Shown here in pieces: positions 10,301-17,674 of a DNA stretch of 38,126 nucleotides. Origin of the DNA: an uncultured Bacteroidia bacterium (GTDB lineage Bacteria; Bacteroidota; Bacteroidia; Bacteroidales; UBA932); NCBI GenBank assembly GCA_902784435.1, contig CACZUR010000023.1, positions 1-38,126 on the forward strand. Reading direction: 5' to 3'. Each line of letters opens with the position of its first letter. Position 1 is the stretch's first letter. Position numbers and translations under genes: made by a program. A model generated the notes under the pieces. That model was not told where the DNA came from, ran no database searches, and saw only the letters and a list, made by a program, of their open reading frames with translations.

Positions 10301-10637
10301 GGTCATGAATCTGCTGGTTGCCAAGAACAACGGTAACCTGACGGCGTCCGGCATCCCTTGCAAAGGCGTAAAAACAGCAACGCTCACTTACCGGAGCAAC
10401 TCCAAGCTGGAAGGGAATCATCAGGTCACATCTTCCGTCGCCGGCGTTTCCATCGGCACATTGGAGGCCACCTCTGTCCCGAAGCTGGATTTGGCGACCA
10501 AGAACACCTACACCATTACCTGCCCTGTCTCTGTGGCGGAGGGAGTGGATGTCCTTGACCTGACGATTACGAATATCAGCACCAGCGCGAACATCCGCGT
10601 AGACGGTCTGGAACTGGTCGTGACGGAAGTCTGGTAA
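7341..10637 (+). CDS. BACON-repeat surface lipoprotein
   Basis: A 1098-residue lipoprotein. ATG 7341 is chosen over 7332 because AAGGA (7327-7331) lies 9 bases before it and the signal then begins MKHIIQS and ends FGC (Cys20). Parts by residue: BACON-like Ig domain (about 35-118); a DUF5689/OB-like segment (about 122-255; YTLTQVKELDDDAVG); a beta-sandwich (about 330-495); BACON 2 (about 517-605; VVQSA end); BACON 3 (about 609-697; FVQAG end); a jelly-roll-like domain (about 705-913) ending in WHLDNIKVAQ; and a final beta domain (921-1098). BACON domains are thought to bind carbohydrate or mucin, or to act as spacers, and no catalytic motif is visible. As last gene of the operon it is probably an accessory surface-binding protein for the SusCD pair. 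Confidence 0.85.
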   Translation: MKHIIQSVAILLAGLFLFGCQQKEEDHQARAVAAGETYLEFAATGAAEQVLPIYADGLWAVDVEGDWISVSPMSGNGAGEIVISVSDNVTGGIQNLPRDGKITLQGGSRERNAVVTIHQGGDTYFGVQEYTLTQVKELDDDAVGKIPDAMVVAVTKGGFVLGDENVFLYVKGAREVKAGDVVSLNGAKTTLYSTPAFVVDELEVKQSLGIVYDDAPDMTDQLGSYKGGVVYAALKGSLVNGVLKVGKANVQVLDPVDELGLDAVDLHKVTLTGYAVGVSGATGYFVAVSVADEGADETLVPYPLRWAIGKDLNYSNETFNNDNPRIDPVQGIGYIEYVPYDLENTNGQGNYKLDVSGNNPRVTGPWVNDYWLFYGNGAIKAGTEVQIAFEMRSSKWGQKFWLLEYLDGEDWLPAGTPQTSTEPGEEVFYTCATNIDGATNQPVMETIRFRRNNDHLQIRLRCVVNWRGGGDPMSPCRSTASSRLSITNVDDDTYRPSVIILKEGDGVEKDPVYANIEVSTDLLTFNGTPGAPKVLTVKSDYDFTISTAYDWLTLDAEGGLAGEETQIAVTCAESELSELRQGTIRIVSEDSEKVINVVQSAAGQQLDPFISVATGSRFALAATEGTKSLSVQSNVEVSAESLADWLTVQAADTKALVEKTEYVVTYTANESETERSGQVRFYNEASNQEALVTFVQAGKEPEPLYPEGVYFQDDFEWLQPYVDAYLQANPGDAEKIDPVGMNLASHAQPNIWKLYGDNNELAVSLVNNLQSRGYTDLNPGAQVLYLQKNYFKMGATDKHTGLQLPAIKFGDTPVDADFSFDWCAHMTGKGAIDKLTITVAIVEGPGTFADTGTQTSAEIVTTQENGKLEWQHATVKLQGVTDATRIQIYPTHYKDGAGASQQRWHLDNIKVAQPEQPKPAVNDVLWEEWWQGSEANETPSAYSASEDKTTVSFGNAPITYTESGSTALKADALVFCDKVANATDPKMVMNLLVAKNNGNLTASGIPCKGVKTATLTYRSNSKLEGNHQVTSSVAGVSIGTLEATSVPKLDLATKNTYTITCPVSVAEGVDVLDLTITNISTSANIRVDGLELVVTEVW

Positions 10638-10666
10638 GACGCAGGGCTTCTGCAACGTGCGTAAAG

Positions 10667-10754
10667 TGCGCCCAATGTCCCAAAAACTGGGACGTTGGGC
10701 GCATTTTCGGCCTTATTTGCGCCTAATGTCCCGCTTTTTGGGACGATAGGCGCA
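10667..10754. repeat. Two tandem 37-base palindromes before gyrA
   Basis: Unit 1 (10667-10703) has arms TGCGCCCAATGTCCC and GGGACGTTGGGCGCA around a 7-base loop: 15 pairs with one G-T wobble. Unit 2 (10718-10754) has arms TGCGCCTAATGTCCC and GGGACGATAGGCGCA, also 15/7/15, with two mismatches. The units start 51 bases apart and their left arms differ at one base. Unit 1 is followed by only four T residues, so it may end the SusCD operon transcript but is not a classical terminator. A third, shorter hairpin follows at 10771-10786 (GACCC/GGGTC). Confidence 0.85.
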
Positions 10755-10814
10755 CTTGGTATGGCGAACGGACCCGGCGAGGGGTCGATGGTGTGGGCTC
10801 TCTTTGCGCAATAG

Positions 10815-10845
10815 TTGCAATTTCCGCAGTTTTTTCGTATCTTTG
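10815..10845 (+). promoter_or_regulatory. gyrA promoter
   Basis: TTG at 10815-10817, a spacer of 20, and TATCTTTG at 10838-10845 match the Bacteroidota -33/-7 promoter fully. The ATG of gyrA at 10871 is 25 bases further on. The position of this promoter is the main reason for not using an in-frame ATG at 10793, which lies upstream of it. Confidence 0.8.
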
Positions 10846-10870
10846 TACGTTTATATGGAATACATTAAGA

Positions 10871-13408
10871 ATGGATAACAAAGACGAGAAAGAGATACTT
10901 GAAGAGGTCGGTGGAACCGGCTATGTAGAGCAGGTGGAGATAGACCACGAAATGCGTACGGCCTACATCGACTATTCCATGTCGGTGATTGTGTCCCGTG
11001 CCCTTCCGGATGCCCGCGACGGCCTCAAGCCCGTTCAGCGCCGCGTCCTTTTCGGCATGGACAACATGGGCCTGAGCTACGGCGGTCAGACCAAGAAGAG
11101 CGCCCGTATCGTGGGTGAGGTCATGGGTAAGTTCCACCCGCACGGAGACTCCAGCGTATACGACGCCATGGTGCGCCTGGGCCAGGAATGGAACCAGCGT
11201 TATCCGCTGGTCAAGGGCCAGGGTAACTTCGGCTCCATGGACGGAGACTCCCCGGCGGCCATGCGTTATACGGAGGCCAAGCTCCAGCGGATGGCGGAAG
11301 ATGTGCTGGGAGACATGGACAAGGATACCGTGGACATGACCCTGAACTTCGACGATACCCTGGAAGAACCTACCGTGCTGCCCACCAAGGCTCCGCTGCT
11401 GCTCCTGAACGGCGCATCCGGCATTGCCGTAGGTATGGCCACCAACATGGCTCCCCACAACCTGGGAGAGTGCTGCGACGCCATCTGCGCCTACATCGAC
11501 AATCCGGAAATCACCACGGATGAGCTCATGCAGTACATCAAGGGCCCGGATTTCCCCACCGGCGGCATCGTCATGGGCAAAGGCGGCATCCGGGAAGCCT
11601 ACGAAACCGGCCGCGGCCGCGTGGTCATCCGCTCCAAGACAGAGATCGAGGTAGACGACAAAGGTCGTGAGACCATTGTGGTCTCGGAAATCCCCTACAT
11701 GGTGAACAAGCGGGAAATGATCGAAAAGATCGCCCAGCTGGCAGAGGACAAGAAAATCGAGGGTATTTCCTATATCAACGACGAAAGCGCCCGCGGAGAA
11801 ACCCGCGTGGTCATCCGCCTCAAGCAGGGCACCAACTCCGGTGTCGTGCTCAATATGCTGTTCAAGTATAGCCCGCTCCAGAGCAGTTTTTCCTTCAACA
11901 ATGTGGCCCTGGTCAAGGGACGTCCCCGCACCCTGAGCCTGAAGGAGATCATCGGCGAATTCGTGGAATTCCGCCACGAGGTAGTGGTGCGCCGCACCAA
12001 GTTCGAACTGGACAAGGCCCTGAAGCGCGCCCACATCCTGGAAGGCCTCCTGAAGGCCATGGACATCATTGACGAGATTGTGCACATCATCCGCTACGAA
12101 ACCAAGAACCGTGAAGACGCCAAGCAGATGCTGCAGGAGCGTTACGGATTCTCGGAGCCCCAGAGTGCCGCCATCATCGCCCTTACCCTGGGCCAGCTCA
12201 CCGGCCTGGACCGCGAAAAGCTGCGCAACGAGTACGAGGAACTGGAGAAGTTCATCGCCCGCTGCAACGAAATCCTGGGTTCCGTGGAAGAGCAGTTCAA
12301 GGTGGTGAAGGAAGAGACCATGGACCTGAAAGCCCGCTACGGAGATCCCCGCCGCACGGAAATCACCCTGGCCGACGACGAATTCAATCCGGAAGACTTC
12401 TATGCCGACGAAGACCAGGTAATCACCATTTCCCACCTGGGCTATATCAAGCGCACCCCGCTCACGGAATTCCGCACCCAGAACCGCGGCGGCGTGGGCA
12501 TGAAGGGCAGCGCCACGCGCGACGAAGACTTTATCGAGCACATCTACATTGCCAATACCCACAGCACCATGCTCCTGTTCACCCAGAAGGGCCGCTGCTA
12601 TTGGCTTAAGGTCTATGAAATCCCGGAGGGCAACCGAACTTCCAAGGGCCGCGCCATCCAGAACATCCTCATGATCGAGCCGGACGACGCCGTGCGCGCC
12701 TACCTGAACGTCAAGACCCTGAAAGACGAGGATTTCATCAACAACAATTATATCATGATGGTCACCCGTCAGGGTGTGGTGAAGAAGACTTCCCTGGAAG
12801 CCTATTCCCGTCCGCGCACCAACGGTGTCAATGCCATCAACATCCGCGAAGACGACCAGCTGCTGGAGGCCATCCTCACCAACGGCCGCTGCAATATCAT
12901 GATTGCAGCCAACGGCGGCCGCTGCGTAAGGTTCGATGAATCAGAGGCTAGGCCCCTGGGCCGTACCTCCACCGGTGTTCGTGGCATCAATCTTGATAAA
13001 GGGGATTATGTGGTGGGTGTCGTCTGCCAGGACCCCCAGGCAGAAGATGTAGCGAAGCACCAGGTGCTGGCCGTATCCGAGAATGGTTTCGGCAAACGCT
13101 CAGACCCCATGGATTACCGTCAGACCGCTCGCGGTGCCAAGGGTGTAAGAACCCTCAACATCACCGAGAAAACCGGCAAACTGGTAGCCATCAAGAACGT
13201 GACCGATGAAGACGACTTGATGATTATCTGCCGCTCCGGAATGACCATCAGAATGCCTGTCAACACCATCCGTGTTGCCGGACGTGCCACTCAGGGCGTG
13301 AAGCTCATCTCTCTCAGGGAAGGGGATGCCATTGCAGCTATTTCCGTCGTTGCCCACAACGAAGAGGAAGAATCCCAGGCCGCCGACGGAACCATTGTAG
13401 AAGAATAA
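10871..13408 (+). CDS. gyrA: DNA gyrase subunit A
   Basis: An 845-residue type IIA topoisomerase subunit that cuts and rejoins DNA and, with GyrB, introduces negative supercoils. The N-terminal breakage-reunion domain holds the catalytic tyrosine in MRYTE (Tyr133). The quinolone-resistance-determining region reads [10 protein letters not shown], with Ser94 and Asp98 at the positions of E. coli Ser83 and Asp87, so the common resistance changes are absent. The C-terminal beta-pinwheel contains a GyrA-box-like QNRGGVG near residue 537, which favours GyrA over ParC. The longest open frame adds 26 hydrophobic residues from 10793, but these precede the promoter box and are not typical of GyrA. Start 10871 gives [10 protein letters not shown]. 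The TPR gene follows after 20 bases. Confidence 0.97.
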   Translation: MDNKDEKEILEEVGGTGYVEQVEIDHEMRTAYIDYSMSVIVSRALPDARDGLKPVQRRVLFGMDNMGLSYGGQTKKSARIVGEVMGKFHPHGDSSVYDAMVRLGQEWNQRYPLVKGQGNFGSMDGDSPAAMRYTEAKLQRMAEDVLGDMDKDTVDMTLNFDDTLEEPTVLPTKAPLLLLNGASGIAVGMATNMAPHNLGECCDAICAYIDNPEITTDELMQYIKGPDFPTGGIVMGKGGIREAYETGRGRVVIRSKTEIEVDDKGRETIVVSEIPYMVNKREMIEKIAQLAEDKKIEGISYINDESARGETRVVIRLKQGTNSGVVLNMLFKYSPLQSSFSFNNVALVKGRPRTLSLKEIIGEFVEFRHEVVVRRTKFELDKALKRAHILEGLLKAMDIIDEIVHIIRYETKNREDAKQMLQERYGFSEPQSAAIIALTLGQLTGLDREKLRNEYEELEKFIARCNEILGSVEEQFKVVKEETMDLKARYGDPRRTEITLADDEFNPEDFYADEDQVITISHLGYIKRTPLTEFRTQNRGGVGMKGSATRDEDFIEHIYIANTHSTMLLFTQKGRCYWLKVYEIPEGNRTSKGRAIQNILMIEPDDAVRAYLNVKTLKDEDFINNNYIMMVTRQGVVKKTSLEAYSRPRTNGVNAINIREDDQLLEAILTNGRCNIMIAANGGRCVRFDESEARPLGRTSTGVRGINLDKGDYVVGVVCQDPQAEDVAKHQVLAVSENGFGKRSDPMDYRQTARGAKGVRTLNITEKTGKLVAIKNVTDEDDLMIICRSGMTIRMPVNTIRVAGRATQGVKLISLREGDAIAAISVVAHNEEEESQAADGTIVEE

Positions 13409-13428
13409 TATCAAACCATCTGAACAAT

Positions 13429-14730
13429 ATGAAAAAGTTAGTTTTTGCTCTCGCACTGGCCTGCACCCTGCAGGTCGCGTATGCTCAGAAACCCGATGCA
13501 GAACTGCAGAAGGGTGTGGACAAGGCTCTCGCCGCAGCGCAGGATGCCAAGAAGGCCACCAAGGCTGCCACCTGGATGAACCTGGCCAAGGCCTATACCA
13601 CCGCCTATTCCAATCCTACCGCCAACATCACGCCCGGTATCGACAAGGCCACTTTCTCCATGATGAACAAGGAGAAACCCCTTTCCGTCTCTACCGTGGA
13701 ACTGGATGGCCAGCCCTTCGAGAAGATGGAACTCTCTCACGCCAATGTGTATTTCAACGCAGCCGGTGTGCTGGCCATCGTTGAGGTGACCAAGCCTTCC
13801 GTCTCCGGAGACCTGCTGGGAGAGGCCGTGAAGGCCTATGCCAAGGCTTTCGAACTGGGCGCCAAGGACAAGGATGTTGATCCCAAGCTCAAAGAGATCT
13901 CCGATTTCTATTACAACGACGCCTTCACCTTCTATCAGCTGGGTAACCTGGACAAGGCATGCAAGATGTTCAAGGGCGCCGCGGACGCTTCCGTAACCGC
14001 TCCTTGCACTGCCCGCAACGACGATGCCTTCTACAATACCGCCTTCACCGCCATGGCCGTGAAGGATTACGACCTGGCCACCGAGTACTACAACAAGTGC
14101 CTGGCCAACGGCTTCTACTCCGATGGTAACATCTATGCCAACCTCTCCGAGTGCGCCCTGGCAAAGGCCGATACCCTGGCTGCCAAGAACTACCTGGCCA
14201 CCGGTCTCACCGCCTATCCGGACAATGCCGCCATCCTGACCAACCTCATCAATCTGTACCTGCAGACCAACGAGGACCCCGCCAAGATTGTGGAACTGCT
14301 GGACGAAGCCAAGAAGGCCATGCCCGACAATCCTTCCCTGTACTATGTAGAGGGTAACATCTATACCGGCATCAAGGACTACGAGAAAGCCATTGCCGCT
14401 TATGATAAAGGCCTGGCCATCAACGACAAGTACGATATGTGCTACTATGGCAAGGCCAATGTGGCCCTGAAGAAAGGCGAGGATCTGGTAGAGGAAATGA
14501 ACGCCCTGGATGTACGCGAGTGGAAAAAGTACGACGAACTCAACGCCAAGCTCACCGAGGTGTACATCAGTGCCCTGGAGCCCTTCGAGAAGTGCTATGA
14601 GAATGGTTCTTCCCCCGAGGTGAAAGCCGCTGCCGCAGACTACCTGAAGCGTCTGAACTTCCAGCTCCGTAACGTGGATCCCAAGTACCAGGCCGCATAC
14701 GAGAAGTGGAACGCCCTCGTGGCCGAGTAA
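13429..14730 (+). CDS. Secreted tetratricopeptide-repeat protein
   Basis: A 433-residue protein with a signal peptide cleaved near AYAQ (residue 20), so probably periplasmic. The rest is mostly helical, with TPR-like pairs such as AYAKAFELGAKDK, AFTFYQLGNLDKACKMFKGA, AVKDYDLATEYYNKCLANG and GIKDYEKAIAAYDKGLAIN. Such repeats bind protein partners, and no enzymatic motif is visible. It lies 20 bases after gyrA with no obvious promoter, so it is probably co-transcribed. It ends 3 bases before the convergent phoH stop, with a terminator-like hairpin inside the end of phoH. The specific function is unknown. Confidence 0.8.
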   Translation: MKKLVFALALACTLQVAYAQKPDAELQKGVDKALAAAQDAKKATKAATWMNLAKAYTTAYSNPTANITPGIDKATFSMMNKEKPLSVSTVELDGQPFEKMELSHANVYFNAAGVLAIVEVTKPSVSGDLLGEAVKAYAKAFELGAKDKDVDPKLKEISDFYYNDAFTFYQLGNLDKACKMFKGAADASVTAPCTARNDDAFYNTAFTAMAVKDYDLATEYYNKCLANGFYSDGNIYANLSECALAKADTLAAKNYLATGLTAYPDNAAILTNLINLYLQTNEDPAKIVELLDEAKKAMPDNPSLYYVEGNIYTGIKDYEKAIAAYDKGLAINDKYDMCYYGKANVALKKGEDLVEEMNALDVREWKKYDELNAKLTEVYISALEPFEKCYENGSSPEVKAAAADYLKRLNFQLRNVDPKYQAAYEKWNALVAE

Positions 14731-14733
14731 GGA

Positions 14734-15690
14734 TTATTCTTCCGATTTTTCCGTTGTCCGGGTTTTCTCATCGAAAGCCCGGACAATTTTTGTGACCAGG
14801 GGATGCCGGACGATGTCTTCCGTGCGGAAACGGACCACGGTGATGCCCTTGATGCCTTCCAGCAGCCGGATGCCGGCGAGCAGGCCGCTGTCTTCCCGGC
14901 GGGGAAGGTCTATCTGGGTGGCGTCTCCGGTGACGATGAATTTGGCGCTGGGCCCCATGCGGGTAAGGAACATTTTCAACTGGCCCAGGTTGGTGTTCTG
15001 GGCTTCGTCCAGGATAACGCAGGCGCGGTCCAGGGTGCGGCCGCGCATGTAGGCCAGGGGCGCAATCTGGATGGTGCCGTCGGCCATGAACTCCTGCAGT
15101 TTGCGGGAAGGAATCATGTCCGACAGGGCATCGTACAGGGGCTGGAGATACGGGTCCAGCTTTTCTTTGAGGTCTCCGGGCAGGAATCCCAGGCGCTCTC
15201 CGGCCTCTACGGCGGGGCGGGTGAGGATGATGCGCTTGATTTCCCGGTTCTTGAGGGCGCGTACGGCCAGGGCGATGGCCATGTATGTCTTGCCGGTTCC
15301 GGCCGGGCCGATGGCAAAGATCAGGTCCTCCTGGAAATAGGCCTTGACCAAGTCCTGCTGGGTTTTGTTGCGGGCGCGGATGGGCTTGCCGTCCGTCCCG
15401 TGCACGATGACGGCGTCCGAGGCAGGGACCGAGCGTTCCCCGCTGCCGCTGAAAATATCCTCTACGTCGTAGACGGTGAGGTTCATCTTGCGGTGACGGC
15501 GCTCGATGAGTTCGGCAAAGCGGATGTTGAATTCTGCAATGTCGCTTTCACGGCCTTCCAGGATGAGTTCGTCGCCGCGGGCGACCACCTTCAGATGCGG
15601 AAAATAGGAGCAGAACTCCAGGAGAATCTTATTGCCCACGCCATAGATTTCTATGGGGTCGATGGCTTCCAGCTTGATGGTTTTCTTCAT
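14734..15690 (-). CDS. PhoH-like ATPase (PhoH/YbeZ family)
   Basis: A 318-residue P-loop protein. The Walker A motif GPAGTGKT is at 128-135, and the Walker B region is VILDEAQN. The motifs LTRPAVEAGERLGFLPGD and FIVTGDATQIDLPR are diagnostic of the PhoH/YbeZ family. An N-terminal KH-like segment (about 1-75) precedes the ATPase domain, as in the longer bacterial PhoH proteins. The family is linked to RNA metabolism and often acts with the endoribonuclease YbeY, which is not encoded here. The open frame could begin at a TTG at 15699, but the ATG at 15690 gives MKKTIKLEA and lies 6 bases after a -7 box. Confidence 0.93.
   Translation of the reverse strand: MKKTIKLEAIDPIEIYGVGNKILLEFCSYFPHLKVVARGDELILEGRESDIAEFNIRFAELIERRHRKMNLTVYDVEDIFSGSGERSVPASDAVIVHGTDGKPIRARNKTQQDLVKAYFQEDLIFAIGPAGTGKTYMAIALAVRALKNREIKRIILTRPAVEAGERLGFLPGDLKEKLDPYLQPLYDALSDMIPSRKLQEFMADGTIQIAPLAYMRGRTLDRACVILDEAQNTNLGQLKMFLTRMGPSAKFIVTGDATQIDLPRREDSGLLAGIRLLEGIKGITVVRFRTEDIVRHPLVTKIVRAFDEKTRTTEKSEE
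14754..14791 (+). terminator. Intrinsic terminator of the gyrA/TPR transcript, inside the phoH 3' end
   Basis: The arms 14754-14767 and 14773-14786 pair over 14 positions (outer TTGTCCGGG with CCCGGACAA, inner TTTTC with GAAAG, one G-T wobble) around the loop TCATC, followed by five T residues at 14787-14791. The orientation fits the plus-strand TPR gene that stops at 14730. The same bases encode the C-terminal residues of PhoH on the other strand. Confidence 0.75.
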
Positions 15691-15696
15691 ACGCGG

Positions 15697-15704
15697 CAAA
15701 GATA
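15697..15704 (-). promoter_or_regulatory. -7 box of phoH (near-leaderless)
   Basis: TATCTTTG on the minus strand matches TAnnTTTG exactly and ends 6 bases before the ATG at 15690. If the usual geometry holds, transcription would begin at or next to the start codon. No clear -33 TTTG was found at the right distance. Confidence 0.5.
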
Positions 15705-15727
15705 GTTCATATTTTTGGAAAAATGAT

Positions 15728-15735
15728 TAATTTTG
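15728..15735 (+). promoter_or_regulatory. -7 box for the SPOR-M28-leuS-YitT operon
   Basis: TAATTTTG matches TAnnTTTG. The first gene starts at 15787, leaving a leader of about 45 bases that contains the short hairpin described separately. The -33 box is unclear: TTTTTGG at 15712 is too close. Confidence 0.45.
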
Positions 15736-15742
15736 CAGAATA

Positions 15743-15782
15743 AGGAGATTCTTCGCCCCCTTCGGGGGCTCAGAATGACAGA
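15743..15782. repeat. REP-like element with a GC hairpin
   Basis: The segment contains GCCCCC (15755-15760), TTC, GGGGGC (15764-15769), flanked by GATTCTTC on the left and TCAGAATGACA on the right. Elements of the form TTCG...CTCAGAATGAC are scattered between genes in many bacterial genomes. Here it lies in the predicted leader of the SPOR gene. Assignment as a dispersed repeat rests on memory of similar sequences, since there is only one copy in this window. Confidence 0.4.
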
Positions 15783-15786
15783 GAAT

Positions 15787-16314
15787 ATGAAAAGAACGCT
15801 TATATTGGCTTTTGCGCTGCTTATGCTGGTAAGCAGCTGCGACTTTATCCGTTCCATCGCCGGCCGGCCCACTTCAGGGCAGCTGGAACAGATCCGGCTG
15901 GACAAGATAGCCAGGGAAGAGGCCATCCAGCAGGCTCGCCTGGATTCCCTCAAACGGGTTCAGCAGGCCATGGAAGACTCCCTGGCCATGTTGGAAAAAC
16001 GCCTGCTGGACTCGCTTTCGCAGGCCAGCGGTACCATCCTGAATCCGTCGGCCCTGGGTGGTCTTTTTACCACCAAGCTGGAAACCAAGTACTATATTAT
16101 CGTGGGTGCCTTCCGCAACCGTTCCTACGCAGAGCGAAAGCTGGAAGCCTGCAATGCCGCCGGTTATACGGGAACCATCATCAGTTTCCGCAACGGGCTG
16201 CTGGCGGTGGGCATTTACCCTTCCAATAACCTGCGGGATATCCTGAACAAACTGCAGGAAATCCGGGGCACCGGCATCTGTCCCAAGGAAGGCTGGATTC
16301 TGATGAATACGTAA
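15787..16314 (+). CDS. SPOR-domain lipoprotein
   Basis: A 175-residue protein. Start 15787 is chosen because it gives MKRTLILAFALLMLVSSC, a compact lipoprotein signal with Cys18. Upstream in-frame extensions run through the REP-like hairpin and put charged residues before the signal. A charged, coiled-coil-like helix (about 28-85; IAREEAIQQARLDSLKRVQQ) is followed by a SPOR domain (about 100-172; YYIIVGAFRNRSYAERKLEA). SPOR domains bind peptidoglycan stripped of stem peptides and often mark division sites. The gene is first in a five-gene operon, 3 bases before the next start. Confidence 0.85.
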   Translation: MKRTLILAFALLMLVSSCDFIRSIAGRPTSGQLEQIRLDKIAREEAIQQARLDSLKRVQQAMEDSLAMLEKRLLDSLSQASGTILNPSALGGLFTTKLETKYYIIVGAFRNRSYAERKLEACNAAGYTGTIISFRNGLLAVGIYPSNNLRDILNKLQEIRGTGICPKEGWILMNT

Positions 16315-16317
16315 AGG

Positions 16318-17670
16318 ATGAGAAGACTGTTTGCCTTACTGGCCACCCTGCTTGTGGCGGCAGCGGGCCTCCATGCCCAATACCGGACTTCCCTGGAAGA
16401 CCTGGACGACTCCGAGACCGTCCGTTCTTTCAAGGAGCATGTAGCCTACTTGTCCGGCGCCCAGCTGGAAGGCCGTCTGGCCGGCAGCGAGGGGGAGGAA
16501 ATGGCGGCTGCATACCTGGAAGCCAAGTTGAAGGAGTATGGCGTGGACATGCTTCCCGCCGGCAGTGTGTTCCAGGTGGCCGTGAACGGCGATACCCTGC
16601 GCTCGCGCAATGTGTGCGGCTTTATCCAGGGCTGGGACAAGGCCCTGAACGACCAATACATCGTCATCGGCGCCCGGATGGACAACCTGGGCACGGATAC
16701 CTATACCGTGAACGGGGAAACGGTCCGCCGCATCTATTATGGCGCCAACGGCAATGCCTCCGGCATGGCCATGCTGCTGGAACTGGCGCAGAAGCTTTCC
16801 TACGCCAGGACGCTCCTGAGGCGCAGCATCGTGTTCGTGGGCTTCGGCGCATCCTCGCAGACGTTCGCGGGCGCCTGGCATTTCCTGCATCACAGTTTTG
16901 CCTCCGATGCTTCCCGGATAGACGCCATGGTGAACCTGGACATGCTGGGAACCGGCAGCAGCGGATTCTATGCCTATACGGCTTCCAACGAAGACCTGAA
17001 TACCCTCGTGAATGCCCTGCAGGGAGAATTGCTGCCCGTGCAGGCGCAACTCACTACGCAGGCCCCTTATCCCGGAGACTACAGCGTTTTTTATGACGGG
17101 GAAATCCCTTCCGTGCTCTTTACCACGGGCCGATATCCGGAGCATGCCACGGGGCGCGACAGCTACGACATCGTGGACTTCGCGTCCATGGAAAAGGAAC
17201 TGGAGTATATCTACAGCTATGTGCAGCGCCTCTCCAACGGCGCCAAACCGCTCTTCCGGAACAGCGACGCCCCGCAAAAGGAAAAGCCCGCCGTGGGCGT
17301 GTATGCCTACAGCGATGTAGACGCAAAGCCCATGTTCCTGAATTCCCCGGATCCCCGCATTTTCATGGAGCGCTGGGTGTATCCTTACCTGAAATATCCC
17401 AAATATGCCGTGGAAAACGGCATCCAGGGCCGTGTCCTGGTAGAATTCGTCGTTAACGAAAAAGGCGAAGTACAGGATGCGAAGGTGCTGCGCGGGGTGC
17501 ACAGCACCCTGGACGAGGAGGCGCTGCGCGTCGTGGCGGCGTCGCCCAAATGGCGCCCCGGCCGCCATCACGGCAAGCGCGTAAAAGTGGCCGTGACGGT
17601 GGCGGTAGACTTCCGCCTGGAAAAGAACTCGGACGGTTCCTTTGGCATTAACGGAGTGAAAATCAAATAA
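16318..17670 (+). CDS. M28-like peptidase domain lacking most metal ligands, fused to TonB C-terminal domain
   Basis: A 450-residue protein with a signal peptide cleaved near LHAQ (residue 20). Residues 35-305 follow the M28 (aminopeptidase Y-like) fold: [51 protein letters not shown]. The expected zinc ligands and catalytic glutamate are mostly replaced: His by Arg120, Asp by Gly145, Glu-Glu by Ser179-Ser180 and the final His by Tyr255. Only Asp208 is kept, so the domain is probably not an active metallopeptidase. Residues 352-434 form a TonB C-terminal domain ([18 protein letters not shown]), which normally contacts outer-membrane receptors. A periplasmic binding or scaffold role is an inference. 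It lies between the SPOR gene and leuS with gaps of 3 and 4 bases. Confidence 0.85.
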   Translation: MRRLFALLATLLVAAAGLHAQYRTSLEDLDDSETVRSFKEHVAYLSGAQLEGRLAGSEGEEMAAAYLEAKLKEYGVDMLPAGSVFQVAVNGDTLRSRNVCGFIQGWDKALNDQYIVIGARMDNLGTDTYTVNGETVRRIYYGANGNASGMAMLLELAQKLSYARTLLRRSIVFVGFGASSQTFAGAWHFLHHSFASDASRIDAMVNLDMLGTGSSGFYAYTASNEDLNTLVNALQGELLPVQAQLTTQAPYPGDYSVFYDGEIPSVLFTTGRYPEHATGRDSYDIVDFASMEKELEYIYSYVQRLSNGAKPLFRNSDAPQKEKPAVGVYAYSDVDAKPMFLNSPDPRIFMERWVYPYLKYPKYAVENGIQGRVLVEFVVNEKGEVQDAKVLRGVHSTLDEEALRVVAASPKWRPGRHHGKRVKVAVTVAVDFRLEKNSDGSFGINGVKIK

Positions 17671-17674
17671 TAAT

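Noticed and set aside
10793-10870. N-terminal extension of GyrA by 26 hydrophobic residues.
   Set aside because: It begins upstream of an exact promoter and would give a cytoplasmic enzyme a membrane-like leader. The ATG at 10871 fits the family.
10871-13408. Quinolone-resistance substitutions in GyrA.
   Set aside because: The determining region keeps Ser and Asp at the two main positions (Ser94, Asp98).
15733-15786. Upstream extension of the SPOR lipoprotein.
   Set aside because: The extra residues would be encoded by the REP-like hairpin and the -7 box, and would precede a complete lipoprotein signal.
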